Assembly: GCA_003342815.1 (NCBI GenBank)
Contig: PTEX01000024.1
Location: 4,849,517-4,913,516, forward strand
Length of the DNA stretch: 64,000 bases
From: Eudromia elegans
Lineage: Eukaryota; Chordata; Aves; Tinamiformes; Tinamidae
Direction of reading: 5' to 3'
Within the stretch, counting starts at the first letter, position 1. Every line of letters begins with the position of its first letter. Positions 1 through 12,600 of this stretch are shown one piece after another. Below the pieces are notes generated by a model, which was not told the DNA's origin, made no database searches, and saw only the letters and a program-made list of their open reading frames with translations. A program made the translations under genes and the position numbers.

Positions 1-1146
1 GGAAAAGTTTCCATTTCCGAATTCTAACCGGGTACAGCTTGCTGCTGACAGAAAGCCAGCATGTTTTTTTGCTCATGTAACCTTGTAAAAGTTACTCAGA
101 GGAAGCTGAATCTCTACTGCGTGACTTAAATCCATCACCGGCTTCGGAAGAGACTCTGAGCAAGTGCCAGTCAGCAATTTAATTGAAAATAAAGTTTCTA
201 AATCCAGGGAGACATGTCTGTTCAACATGAATTGCTGAGCAATCCTGAAACTGCTTGAATCCGGATGGGCATTGCCAGGCATTGGACTTTGCCTTTGCTG
301 TTGTGCACTCTCTCCTCATTTCTTATCATAGCCTAGGCAGCACTGAGGTGACCCGCTGGACTGGGACATGGTGAATTTTACATCACTTTGTATTTGGGAG
401 GGCTTTGTGTTCATTTCAGAAGCCTTATGAACGCCTGTTTAGACCTCCCCCCAGTCCCTTTCACTACAGTCTATCTCTTGTGTTCCTCCTGCTGCAAGGG
501 CCCTATGTGGAAGGGCAGAATCAGGTGGAGCAGATGATCAGTGCAATCTTGCAGTCATTGCCCTTGATGCTGACAGTTTTCCTAAGGCTTTCTGCTGGCT
601 GCTTCTGTCCAAAAGCCAAGACGTGTTAGGTGGTCTTCCACTGAAAAGACACCGCATACCAGATAGAGAGGATACTTCACACAGAAAGACTTGAAGTCCC
701 ATGCAGCCCTGCCCAATGTCTCACTCTCCAGCAACAAGGAAGGTGAAAAGACGTTGACGTGGCCATCAGAACACATCCAAAGAGTATTTTTGTTGCCACT
801 AGCAAATCAGGCTCTTCAGGGGCTACCAGAAGAATGAAAACCTATTAACACGGGAAGAGGGGAGACACAGTCCTCATCACCAGTCCCATATATTTTATGG
901 CAAGTTTCATTTCGCCTGGTGTTTTCCAGAAAGCTCCAAACCATGGAGTCCTATAATAGGACATCACCTTCCATTTCATTTTTTACTTTTAGAGCTCATA
1001 GTGAGTTGCATTTTCCAGTTTTTGTGAGTATATCCTAAGGCATTAAATTCCAGGAGGAAATCAAAAGCAACCCAGATATATTAAAAAGGAAAAAAAAAAA
1101 ACACACTGAATTTGAAATGATCTTCTAAAAGATTTCCTTTTTTTAG
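1..1146. other. Non-coding single-copy DNA, no gene seen
   Basis: Mixed-composition DNA without a convincing gene. The open frames here are short, lack recognisable motifs and are not supported by splice signals. The right part (about 960-1146) is AT-rich and carries an A12 run at 1090-1101, followed by a pyrimidine tract that forms a plausible splice acceptor just before 1147. No repeat family was recognised. Confidence 0.5.
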
Positions 1147-1261
1147 CAATACACAGGGTGACCATTTTGTTGGCTCAGAAGACCTGACTTAAAATGAAAT
1201 CTGGGGCAACGGAGAAAGAGTCATCACGGAGATCCCGTAGCCACCCGGCAGGGAGGGACAG
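1147..1261 (+). other. Candidate exon with start codon (gene unknown)
   Basis: A 115-bp segment bounded by a good acceptor (pyrimidine tract ending TTTTTTTAG, last base 1146) and a consensus donor CAG|GTGAGT (1262-1267). An ATG at 1194 has an in-frame TGA three codons upstream and is followed by 22 open codons running into the donor in phase 2. The predicted N-terminus begins MKSGATEKESSRRSR and is rich in Arg and Ser. Composition switches from AT-rich before the ATG to GC-richer after it, as in some exons holding a 5' UTR and start. I do not recognise the peptide. It could equally be a non-coding RNA exon or a chance arrangement, since sites this good arise by chance in 64 kb. No matching downstream exon was identified. 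Confidence 0.25.
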
Positions 1262-1267
1262 GTGAGT

Positions 1268-2164
1268 CTTCCTCATCTTCTCCCATCCCATGATCACTCT
1301 TCCAATTCCTGCACTTACTCCAGTGCGAATATAAAAGGGAATGGCGAGAGAGTTAGGAGAGCAATAAAAAAAAGAGGAGAAAAAGAGAGTGAAAGACGAG
1401 TTTCTAGGGACTTAGCGGGCCGGTTGCAGCACCGTCTCTGTTCTCCTCCCCGCTCACACTAATGGCAGCACATTACAGCCCTGGGCTGGCTTTGTTCTCC
1501 TCGTCCCGTTTCGCGGGCGTCGGGCTCACGCAGCTCCGTCGACGGAGTGGGAAGCAGCCGGCAGCCCAGGCTCCCCTCCGCACTGCAAAGGCTTTGAAAC
1601 TTTCAAAGAGCCCAACTCTTTCCCCACGTCTCCGAGTTAATATGCGCCGACTCTGCTCCAGACGCGCTCCATTGTAAATGATGTATGAAATGAAATCTCT
1701 GCGCTCGCCTAATGCAGAGAAGAAAGGCTCTGTAGGCAATGCTACAACATTCCCAGCTGAAAAAAAAAGGCAGCAAAACCTCAGAATCCCTATGAACCTC
1801 CTTTTTTTTTAAGTTGTTGCTCTTCAGTGTTGGTGTTTTGCCTTTTTATTTTTTTATTGAGAGCAGGGATTTGAATTCAGATTTCACAGAGAAATCCAAA
1901 CCACTTAAAAATCTCTCTAAGCCTTTTACAGTGATTGTGAGAGCGTGCCCCATCCCCTCGTTGGAGGGAACGGCAGCAGTAAACTCATTAGCCCCACAGC
2001 CAGCGCTCACAATGAGAGGAATCGCTTAAAACTGGAGGGCTGGAACGGGCTGGGTGCTCAGGGGGAGGCAGGCGATGTTAAGCTTGATCTGGGCTTGAGA
2101 CCTCCTTCTGGTTTTACGTGAAGCTCTTTCAAAACCAGACTGTGTCAGCAGAGTACAGGGGGAG
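1268..2164. other. Non-coding DNA with conserved-looking core
   Basis: No gene. A GC-rich, CpG-dense stretch (about 1500-1560) passes into a less GC-rich block (about 1590-1710) containing a TCF/LEF-type palindrome, which looks like a constrained regulatory element. A TATAAAAG-like string near 1330 has no other promoter support. Confidence 0.45.
1592..1608. promoter_or_regulatory. Inverted pair of TCF/LEF-like sites
   Basis: The 17-bp string CTTTGAAACTTTCAAAG is a perfect palindrome around its central C. Each half is a WWCAAAG-type site, the core bound by TCF/LEF factors of the Wnt pathway (family knowledge). Back-to-back placement in a segment that looks constrained makes a regulatory role possible, but this is inference from motif alone. 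Confidence 0.3.
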
Positions 2165-2275
2165 AATGGATTAGAGCCGACCGGGAGCTACGGCCGGCGC
2201 GGAGCCCGGAGGCCGGTCGGCAGCGCGGAGCGGCGAACGCTGCACGGGCCGTTTGCAGCAGCCACGGCAGATGAC
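2165..2275. other. Short dense CpG cluster with GC hairpin
   Basis: About 18 CpG dinucleotides were counted by eye in roughly 110 bp, far above the surroundings. It includes an inverted repeat with perfect 9-bp arms, GCCGACCGG (2176-2184) and CCGGTCGGC (2213-2221), separated by 28 bases. It is too short for a standard CpG island, but may be a methylation-free regulatory spot or the promoter of an unseen non-coding transcript. Confidence 0.4.
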
Positions 2276-4979
2276 GGATTAGTTAAGGTCAGAGGAAGAG
2301 TCACCAGAAGGGAGAGCAGGGAAGGTGACTGAGACATTGCAGGAGGCACGGAGAGAGCATCTGCCCATGATAAATAATCGTGTCCAATACTTGAAGCCTT
2401 TAGTGGAAGTTTGCTCTGGGTGGATCAATATTGGCAGCTCCTGGGCTCAGTGCAGGCTTTGGGACCCATTTGTATGGACTTCTCGGCCTCTGCAGCCTGG
2501 ACCAACGGTACCCAGACACTGCACTTATAGGCACGACCCAAGGAGGTCCCATCCCTTGCAAGGGACGCACATCTCTGTGCTCCCAGTGCCCTGTCCCAAG
2601 CACTGTAGCCTGTTCTCATGCCCCTGCAATTGCTCCCACTCGCTGCTGCCCCAAAGCTACGCCCAGGCCTTGCAAAGCTTTAGCAAACTTCTAGGGATGA
2701 CATTTTTATAGCAGACAGATGAGCTATCTTGATGGATTATTAGACACCATTAGCCATCATCACTACTCTCTACATCACTAATGAGTTTTAGAGGCTTTGC
2801 TTTAATTTTTGTTTCCCTTTTGTGTGTTCTGAGCAGCAACTTTCCGAATGACAAAACAAAATGCTTCAAGGCAACAGCTGGAGCTTGAAATTAATAATAT
2901 AAAACAGTAGAGTTGGTGTTCAGATCTAGAGTCATGCTAGCAACTGTTTTTGTTTCCTATAGCAGTGGTACAGCAGCAGTCGTGAGCATCCTGATGAGCG
3001 GGTTCGTTTTCTGAGGGTCCCACATAGCCAGAGCAGGGACATTGCTGTCCAGAGAGGCAGGAGAGCAGGGAAGGGTCCCTGGGCTTCAAACGTTCAAAGA
3101 GACACTGAAAAACAGAGCGTTCCTCTGGGTACTACCCAAATCAGTGACAAACAATAACACTTTCATAGCGATAACCATGTTGCCCTGGTTTTGTGCTGGC
3201 CATTCCAGCTGAGCATGTCTTCTGATTGCAGATGAAGTGTGTTAATCAGCCCTTGCAGAAACCAGATTTGTTGAAATAACACACAGAAAGACTGTTTATG
3301 CCTTCAATAAATTTGCCCAGTTAGATATAGGAAGGTAAAAGATCTGCATGAGTTTAAAGTCTTTAAAAGCACGAGCCATTCTTTCAAAAGAACTCAGGAA
3401 GCCCCCAAACCCCAGAAAAGGCAACCAGCTCCAGCATGAAACATTTGACCTTTTTATTCCCCATTATTCATGAAGTTAACAGCAAATACATCCATGTTTA
3501 TCTGAGAATGGCACCATTATTTCATAAAGCTGCTTTATTTCCCTTTCTTTCCTTGTATTGGAAAAATTCCCCAACATAAACTGAACATTTACTGCAGGCA
3601 GATTTTCTTCTCATTGTTCATGGATAAGACGTGAATGGGAACAGTAGGAGGCCAGCTATTCTCTAGATACATAAAGTAAAAACGATATTTTGAAGAAGAT
3701 CAAGTGGCATTCAGCCACTTCCATTATCCATTATGTGTCTTCATATTATTTTGGCTGCAGACAGGTGACAGCAATACATCACATCAACCCAGGTGAGCAA
3801 AACGAGAGGCAACAGTTCTTAATCAGGATCTGTGCAGGGAACATATAAATACAAGAGCAAAGATAACCAAATAATGAGCAAATATCAAGTTGGTTTACTT
3901 GAACTGTGATTATTATTATTTATTGTGTAATAATAATAATTTTTGTATTTCCAGTTTTTGCCTTATTCTGTATTTCCTTCCTAGGGTTTTGACAGGGACA
4001 AATCTGACAACTCAATAGCAAGGGTGCTTCTAGCTGGATGGCTGATCTGTGTAATGCTTGGGGAAAACCAAACTCTTCTCTCCTTACTTTGCAGGGAGTA
4101 CTCTTTGGCAAACTCCTCCAACCAAACCCATTTGGTAACTAAACCACCAGGAAAACATACAAGACCATTCCAGGCTTGCAAATTCTTACTTTTTTTCAGG
4201 CAATGACCATATCTATGACACAAGCATCCTTCCCTGGGTTCATACTGCCATGGAAGCACCATCGGGGTGATGCTGCTGGAATAAGCATCTCAGGAGGCTC
4301 AGCCCTAGACCGTGTTAACTGCACACTCTGCTCTGCCTGTCAGAAGAGCGTTTGCTCTTTGGGCAGGTTCCTACACAAAGCCAGCCCGCGGGACCTCGGG
4401 GTGCAGAGAGCCCTGATGCAGGCTGGCGGGCTCTTCCTTTGGAGACCAGGAACCACCATTGCAAGTACTAAAAATAGGTGCAATCAAAGCAGAGCTGCTC
4501 CAAACTTCCTGCCTGTGTGTCCTTCCTGCTGTCCAGGGGGGGATTTCATCTCCCCTGGAGGAATGGGCCACCAGCACCCATGCAGTGCAAGGCCCCAGCC
4601 TTGGCCAGCACCAGGGTCGGGTGGCTGGGCCACCACCCTTGGGTCAGGCACGTCATGTCCCATGGAGCCCAGAGGGCACTGTGCAATTATACCAAAAACC
4701 TCCACAAAGGTCTGGAGCTGGAGAGCAGCACACACAGCTTTACCCCCAACTGCTCTCCCAAGCCTGTAAGCTCCACAAACCCTGCTCTGTTATAGTCATC
4801 CTAATAATAATCATTAATCAGTTATTTAAAGTCATTCGCATGGAAAGCTATGAGCATTTTTTTGGGAGCGAGTATAAATCAACCTTATAGGCAGAAGAAT
4901 AAATACAGGGAGACAGCTGTACAGATCACACTGTCACACCAATCACAGCTTAAAAGCACACACTGTAAATAGCAGACAA
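2276..4979. other. Non-coding DNA with AT-rich conserved-looking blocks
   Basis: No gene is supported. AT-rich blocks rich in TAAT and GGATTA homeodomain-type words lie at about 2700-2960 and 3430-3740. A MEF2-type site CTAAAAATAG sits at 4468-4477. The stretch at about 4230-4760 is GC-richer and yields overlapping open frames in both directions, which argues against any being real. The block at 4790-4980 is AT-rich with several ATTAAT/TAATAA words. Confidence 0.45.
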
Positions 4980-5043
4980 AATTCTCCCCCAGTGGAATGC
5001 CATTGACTGCATAGGCTGGAATTGCAGCAGGGATAAATTGGCC
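4980..5043. repeat. Decayed palindromic repeat (CCATTGA-type)
   Basis: The left arm reads CTCCCCCAGTGGAATGCCAT and the right arm GGAATTGCAGCAGGGATAAA. The reverse complement of the right arm resembles the left, with CCATTGAC near the centre. The layout matches short ancient palindromic repeats I associate with turtles, crocodilians and birds. It is heavily diverged, so the family is inferred. Confidence 0.35.
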
Positions 5044-8000
5044 TATCAAAAATACATAAAAATTTAGAAACAGAATTCAGTGACGTGTGGGAGCAATTTA
5101 TCACAGCTTTGTCACTTAAAATGACATTATCGCTAGAAAACCATTAAATATTATGGGCTCTGTTAAGATTCCTATGGGGCTGAACAACAAAGGAGGTGGA
5201 TCCGGAACATGGGGCACACGTGAAGTTGCCCCTGACTGACCAAAAACCAGTGGTCATAGGAGGTGCTGGGTGCCGTGGCCACAGTCCAGCCCAAAGAAAC
5301 CACGGTTCAAAAGGAGCCACGTCCGCTCGGGCTGGTGCTGGGCTGGGACAGCCCTCCCTGGCACCAGGCAGAGGTGGCCACGTGTCTCCCTGAAGGGACC
5401 ACCTTGAGAAGCGTGATGGGAACGCTGCTCTGGTGCCGTGGTTCCTGCGCCTCTTCGTGCTCGCAGGAGGAGTAAAGCCCCTCTAAACAAACACCGTGTG
5501 CTGGAGCCTAGTGATTTCTGTGCCGTGGCAGCTGCAGGGTCTTCTCCATCTTCAGCAACTGCAGGCTGCCAAACAAACCTCGCAGGGGGCGGGAGGAAGG
5601 AAAGCGGACGTCTTGTCTGTGATTGCAGCAGTGTTACCACGAGCCCAGGCCTTTAGAAAATGATCAGGCTGCTGCATAGACCGCTCATCATCAGTGGGAG
5701 CCAAACATGTGGTGTTGTCTTAACAGCTGAGTATGGTATTTAGCTGCAGTAGGAGTCGTTAGGTTCGGTGCATGGTCTCATCAGGGAGCATTGCAGACAC
5801 ATTGTGTATCACAGTATGTATTTAATGATAATAATCATGTTTTCATGGAGAGGGGTTCAGGAAGGCGGCCCTAGCCTGGAAGCCTCCACCCTCAGCAGTC
5901 CTGCTGGGGACTCAGGCTGGTGGTGGTGCTTCTCGAGATGGTCCAGCTGAAGGATGCGGAGCAGAGGCAAGCAGATGGTGCCCAGCGAGGGCATCCAAGC
6001 CAATTCCGAGCGCTTCAGACTAAGGAGAGAGCTATTTGGATACAGAGCCGGGCTGACGGCGAAAAAAGAACAAGCAGCTATTTCTCTTGAAAACAACACC
6101 AAAAAAAATATAAAAACAATACAAAAACTTGCTAAATTGCCTTCCCAGGATTTGATTATAGCGGATACTGGGCAAGACAGTGTCAGTCACAAAACATTTG
6201 TGGGAAGCAATTTTATTAGGGATATCAATATAAATAAATAGAAGGATTTTTCCCAGTGTGCTTCCACACTTATTTTGAAAAGCTCTTTTCATTATTCTCA
6301 CAATAGCTGCTGATAGTGTTCTTCCTCTCTCTTATGAGGCAGCCGTGGTAGAAGCGCACAGCACACTGACTTCTGGCGGCACGCTACTGTGATTCCATCC
6401 AGCAGCTTTGATATTTCGCTCTGCTTATTATTTTTTAAAATTGTTAAGGGCAGCGGGTACACCGGCGCTCAAATAGGAGCATTTCTCCTTCAGAGACCTC
6501 AGCAGGGATGTGCGATACCAGCGTGCTGGGGAGAGACCCTGTTTCATCCACCTCCTGCCACCAGCACCAGGGCCCTGCAGGATGCAGCAGGATGCCTGGA
6601 CATGGACACTGTAGCACAAGCATCCCAGGGCACATGAAGCCTGGGATACCATGGGCATTTTCTTGGTGCACTAACAGATTTGCACTTGGTGCCATTGCAT
6701 GGAGCAGGGCCTAAAGGGGCCCATGCACATTTATTGCAATTGGGATGCTGCCATGCATTAGCCAGGTGATGCAAAAGAACAATAATCACATCTTAAACTG
6801 CGATAGTTAAGGCATTATTGCAGAATTCGCTTGGTATGGATTGTTATAAAACGGATGCATTAATCTTTTTTCTTTCCTCACAGAGCTGTAAAAATAGAAA
6901 GCTGAGTAGACTCAAGAACAGAGCTACAAGTCTCATGATCGCTTTTGCCCCTGAAAACTTACTGTTGTAGGAGCAGCAGAACAAACACAAAAGGTGTGAC
7001 TGCTTCTTGTGCTTCTACTAATTGATGCTTTTACACAGTAGCGTATCTAATCCCCGCTTTTTAAACCAAATTTTATTAAAGTTGTTTAGCAGTGCTACAT
7101 TGAGCAATAGTTGGTATGTGCTTTTATCCATTTCTTATTCAAAAAAATCCCAAAGTGCTTCCCATGCATCAAGTAGGTCTCATAGGAAAGAGTTTTATCC
7201 TCATCAAATTGAAGGATATATTGAAGTAACAAAAATCGGTGCAATTTGAATAATAGCATATATGAGCAAGCAGCAGCCTTGGGAAGGGTACCAGTCTAAT
7301 CTACAGGCTTCCCAGCATCAGTCTAACCTACAGAATGCTTTTTGCTTTGAAGTAGAGACATGCAGAGAGAATTAATGTTTCTTTTTACATCTCTCCACAT
7401 CCCTCCTGACCGCACCTTATTCCTGCAAGAAACAAAAGTATTTCGGAAACCACCAATTTCCGGGGAGAGATGCAGAGAATTTGATTTGTTTCTTATCTGT
7501 TTGTGTTTCGGATCTCTTAGGACTGTGACACAAACGCAGCTTTCTCCATCCTCTCTGCTGTACGGAGCGATTGCGTATTCCTGCCGTATCCGGCTGTAAT
7601 AGGAGCGCGGCGGCGGATCTGATTTCACACTGGCACAGCAAATTGTGGAGCTGCCCCTTGGGCTCTTGAGAAAATGCTTCGGGGCGGGAGTGCTCTCTCT
7701 CTCCCACTGTATCCAGCCTAAACGCTGCCTCGGATGTGGACGGGCACTTGATGCGTCTCAATCACCGGTCCCATCAGCTGGGCAAGCCCATTTCTCCCAG
7801 CCCCAAGCAGTGAAAACGCTTGTAAATATTGTCATCATGCACCCTCTGACCAGCGCTAGCTGCTTTTGGCCTCGCTGAGCACTCAGAATGAGACACATCT
7901 TGGGTGCGCAACCCGGATCACGTCAGTCCAGCTCACACCAAGGCAGCACGACGACACATGTTATTCCTTTCGTGACCTAATTCTCGCTCCAAAACCACAT

Positions 8001-9640
8001 ATATCAATGCAGCTCTTGCATGGTAGACAACTACAAGCCATCAGCATTCAGAGATGCTTTGAAATGTTAGTGAATCATTTCCATGCCCAATGGATTAGGC
8101 TTTTAATCAAATGCAACCTGTGACTAGCCTGAATACCTCCGCCTTGCTTGCAGGTGGAAACGTATCTCACTGGTATTCAAAACAGCTTGATCAAGAGGTG
8201 GCCTTTGTATTTAAGACCGAATAAAGTATTTTTTTCCAAATTCTGATTGCTGGCAGTGGATAAGAGAAAAATTGAAAAATTTAGTAAAGACTGTACAGTT
8301 ATGCTAGGTAAAAACAGCATAAATACTGTCACAGCCAACTGGAGGGCTTTGGATAAGAATCAGCTCATGGATTACATTTCAGAATCAGGTATTGAATTTA
8401 GTTTTTAAAGAATTCCGCTAGTAGGAAAGAAAGAAAACGCATCAGCATGCACACAGGGCTGATAACATGGAAGATTAACCAAAGAATTTTTACAGCCACT
8501 TTTTAATCTTGACCCACCACCTGTTTGTTTCCATCAGTCCAACGAGGCTATCTTCCTACCTCCCCTGTCTGTTAAAATCCGTGGATATAAACTAGACGTG
8601 CTATTGTAAGCTAGGAGGGTGACTTCATCTACAATTGAGTTTTTTTTCCAAAATTAGAAATGAAATATCTGCTTAAAAGGACAGTTCAGGTTCTGCATTT
8701 GTTGCAGACTCAGAGCTCAAAGCAAAATGTTCCCTGCTTCTCTTGATGTGGGTAGAGTCAACAAAACATTGGATACTAAATTAAATTTAGCCATCACGAG
8801 CTGATCTTCTCTCGCAAACACCTATACTGCAAAATATGTTCATGCACAGCTATACATATCTAGCTACCAACCCACTGTGCATGTCTGTTTTCCTACCTAC
8901 ATTAGAAAGATTTGGGCGACACTCTGCAGCTCCATTTATTGACACAATCCCAAGAGTGCTGCACCTCTCCTTTCCTTCAGCATTACTGGTGTAACGCAAG
9001 ACATAAAATCCTCAATATATGTTCTAAGCTTGTACTTAATAGACCTGGAGGCTCTGAGTGCCTTTTCACAGATTGCATTCCAGCTGTCTACTGATATTTC
9101 AATGTGCAGGTCCTGGTCCCACGCTGTGCAAACAGGCAGCCTCCCACGCATTCTGTGTACCAGGAGTAATTTATGAGTCTATCTACGAAGGAAATAACAG
9201 TGCGCTAAGAAAGGGTTATGTAAAGCTCCGAGATTGAGAAGTAGCTCCGTTAACTGAGTACAACTTCCAAACATCACTGTTATGTTTCAGCTGATTTACA
9301 AATGCAGGAGGCCTTCGTTTAGTGATTCATATTCTTTCTGAAGCAGACAGGGGGGGAAAAGAACTATAATAACTGTCTCTGCATAAATCTCATGTCACTG
9401 AAAGGCTCCTACCTTGAAACCTCATATTCATTAACCATCTTTTGCAAATTCCAGTATCTGAATTGAACTGCAAGTCCCAAGACACCATGGGCTATTCCAG
9501 TACCAACCAAATAGAGGGGAAAAAAAATAATAAGAGGCCCTGGCCATTTTATTTTCAATCTCACGCCACAGGGATTTCTTCAAAATTGCCATTTAATGCA
9601 GATTCTCTTGGCAACGTATGGGCAGCTGCATAATAAAAAC
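5044..9640. other. Non-coding DNA, no gene seen
   Basis: The AT-rich block at 5044-5180 continues the conserved-looking sequence before it. The stretch 5200-5660 is GC-richer with overlapping shadow frames only. Between 5700 and 9640 are AT-rich blocks (about 6080-6300, 6790-6900, 7020-7260, 8140-8420, 8590-8720, 9180-9440) separated by neutral sequence. No recognisable repeats or protein motifs were found. Confidence 0.45.
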
Positions 9641-12600
9641 TCAGGCAGCCTCTCGCAGCCGTGGGGGAGCTGCTGCCCTCCCACAGCCTCGTGCCCAGGG
9701 CTGCTGCAGCCCATGCAGACAGAGCCACGGAGCTGCCGAGCTGCAGCTCGCTGGGGCTTTCCCCCTCAGAGAGGAGAGCAGGCGGTGGGGATCAGAGACC
9801 CCCTGTTTTGGAGGCCTGTGTGCAAATCATCCCTGAGCCCAGCTTTGCAAACCCGACCGGCAGATAACGGGGTTTGCCAAAGAAAACCTTCCATAATTAA
9901 AAACCGTGTTATATTTAGCAACTGCCCATCAGTTTGCAATTGGAAACAAGACATAAAATGCAAAAGTTGTAGTCCATCCTGCTTAACACGTTCAGCATTA
10001 TTTATTTAATGTCCCTTAGAACATGAATATTTAAAGAAAATGACCTCTAAACAGAAGACAGTGATCAAAATCCACACGTGCCCCCTCTCCATCCGGAGGA
10101 AAAGCTAAGTGTGGCGCTCAGCTCAGGGCAAGGGGACTCGAGCAGAGGTCTGGGTCTTTCAGCACACTCGTGGGCAGCCCATGACCCACATCGAGGCACT
10201 GACCTACGAGAAGCTCCTGATGTGGACTGCAGACTGGTCCCCTATACCATGAGGTTGCACCTCCTCCTGGGGCAAATGAATGGGATGTTGGATGGGAGAT
10301 GGCCTGCAATTCAGGTATGGGATCCCAAGGGATGCAGCCAGCAGGTGCAGACTGCAGGATGATCACAATGTTAACCAGGAACAACAGATAACAGAGCAAC
10401 AGATAACAGATCAAAAAAGGAGGTTGCATGTGCTTGTATTTTGAAGCCAATTCTCCCTCTGTGTCTGTATAAAATACTTCTTCACTCAGAAAATGAGCCC
10501 TTCCTTTTTTTCCTCTCTCTTTTTAATTTCATTGCTCCCAACTTTCCCAGGAACATTATTAAAATGTTAGACACCTTTCTTTTTTTCCATAGCATTTCTA
10601 TGAAAAAAAAAAAAAATCTCAGGGGAGGAAAGGTCTGACGGAGAAAACTGATGGTTCCCTTTAAACCCCACAAATCTGCTTGATTTGAAGACTTGGAGAC
10701 AAACCCAGCTGCGAATAAGGGATTTTGCTGGGTGTTTCCAAGCCCATGGGGGAGGCCTTGACGGCTCCCCCGTGATTTGCAACCGCTTCTCAAGGGCCAT
10801 GGGGTGGATGCGGCTGCGCCGCAGCTGGTGCCATCGACGCGGCAAAGCATCGTCACCGTCACGCGGGCCGGCGAATTGCAGGCAAATGGATCCACACGGA
10901 TCAGGCTCATCTGGAAATTAGAGATAATAATATTTCCCTGCCTCGCAGGCACATTACAGGATCTATCCATTAGGTTTCGCGAAGCAATCAGAACATCACC
11001 ACGTGGAGCGCCACAAAAAGCTGCCTGTGAAACGTGTCAATCCATCAGCCCATCAGCCAGAGCAGAGCTCTACCCTGTCATGCGAGCGAGACATCCCGCA
11101 TTTAAAAGCCAAGGAAATGTCTGCCATTTTCCCTAGTATTTTAGCCACTGGGACTCGAGCTTTGCCAACTGTTAGCACCTAATGTTGCAACCAGCACATT
11201 TCAGCTTCAGCCTGTGAGATTTCTGGCATTTCGCTGAAAAAGATGCTGCCTGCCTAAAAAAAGCACTTTCTGCAATGGAAGCTGCTCATGGGGAAAAAAA
11301 AGAAAAAAAGAAAAAGATTCACACCCATTTTCCACCAAAGCGTGTTGAAAGAAAAGAAAAAAAAAAAAGTAAAGAGGGAGAAATCAGTGCTGGAAAATTC
11401 CCCAGGGAGAAGCGGGCCTGCCTTGTGCCACAACAGCGTGTTAGTATGATCTGCTTTGATGTCTCGCTTGCAGAGCTTGGACCTCCACGCGTTCCTCCAT
11501 CTGGCCAGCAAGAGGAACAGCGGAAATAATTCCTGCTCAGTGACAAAGCTGCACGGCAACTTCCCCTGCGGGCAGGTGAATCCGGAGCCGGACGGTGCAC
11601 GGATCCTTGTCCTGTCCCCCAAGGCTCGTGCAGCCCGGGGTAGGAGCCAGGGGGCAGGTTTCTGGTTACAGGCTGACATTAGGCCAGGCTGACAGTTGCA
11701 TATCAGCTAGGACCTGGTACAGACTCGTTACAGACTAATTAATCTAGCAAAAGATTCCTGGGCAAAGGTTGATGACATTCCCTTCAGGATAATTTTGAAG
11801 TAAATATGAGGATTCAAAGGAAAAAAAAACAGTTGGGAATCATTTTTTTCTGAAACATAAATATAGCTCATTTCCAGACCCCCTCCTCCACATATCAATT
11901 AATGAAGCAAATCATCCATCTGAATCAAAGATGTGGGAGAAAAACGTAGTTATCCATTTGAACTACAAAAAAAATAACGGATTTGGGATGAAACATATAA
12001 TTAGCCTGTAGGACTCTCTGCTGTAGACTACGGAGGAAAAAAAAAATACATTCAAAATGGACTAGACAGCTCCAAGAGTAGCTGCTGTGCTGGGAACTGC
12101 TGCCCTAGGGATGCTGGTCTGGAGGTAGGGGCCAGCCAGGCCATCTTACTTGACACCCGTGTAGGACCAAAGGGTTTGCTCTACGGATTATAATATGGAT
12201 TATAAACCTCCATCTCGCTGGTCATCCCCGATAGCAACAGCACGACACATGGGGTGCAAAGGGCCTTGTTCTCACGCTCCTCTGATTGCAGGTGGGCGAG
12301 AGGTGCTGAGCGCGGCCGTTCCCGTGGGCCCTCGCGCTGCAGGACACGGCGCTGATGAGCTCCAGCTGGCCCCGGGAAGCCGCGTGCCCACCAATTAGCT
12401 GTATTACGATGCTCCACAATCTCCTCGGAAGCATCTGGCACCGGCCACTGGCAGGCCGGGCTACGGCGGGAATCGTCGCTCTGCTCCATTGTGGCAACGC
12501 TGATGTTATTAAAGCTTGGACGGAAACGAGGAGCTCAATGTCAAGTAGAAGGCTTGCCAAAGGCTCAGCAGATGCTGCATACACAAACACAAAAACAAGG
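9641..12600. other. Non-coding DNA with CpG spot and A-rich tracts
   Basis: No gene is supported. A small CpG cluster lies at about 10800-10880, with roughly a dozen CpGs by eye. Homopurine tracts occur at 10602-10616 and 11295-11370. The block at about 11700-12060 is AT-rich with TAATTAAT and ATCAATTAAT words and looks constrained. A short near-duplication of ACAGACT-type words is seen near 11720-11745. Open frames on both strands of the GC-richer parts look like shadows. Confidence 0.45.

Noticed and set aside
1325-1345. TATAAAAG string as a promoter
   Set aside because: No initiator, gene or transcript evidence follows. Such strings are common in AT-rich stretches.
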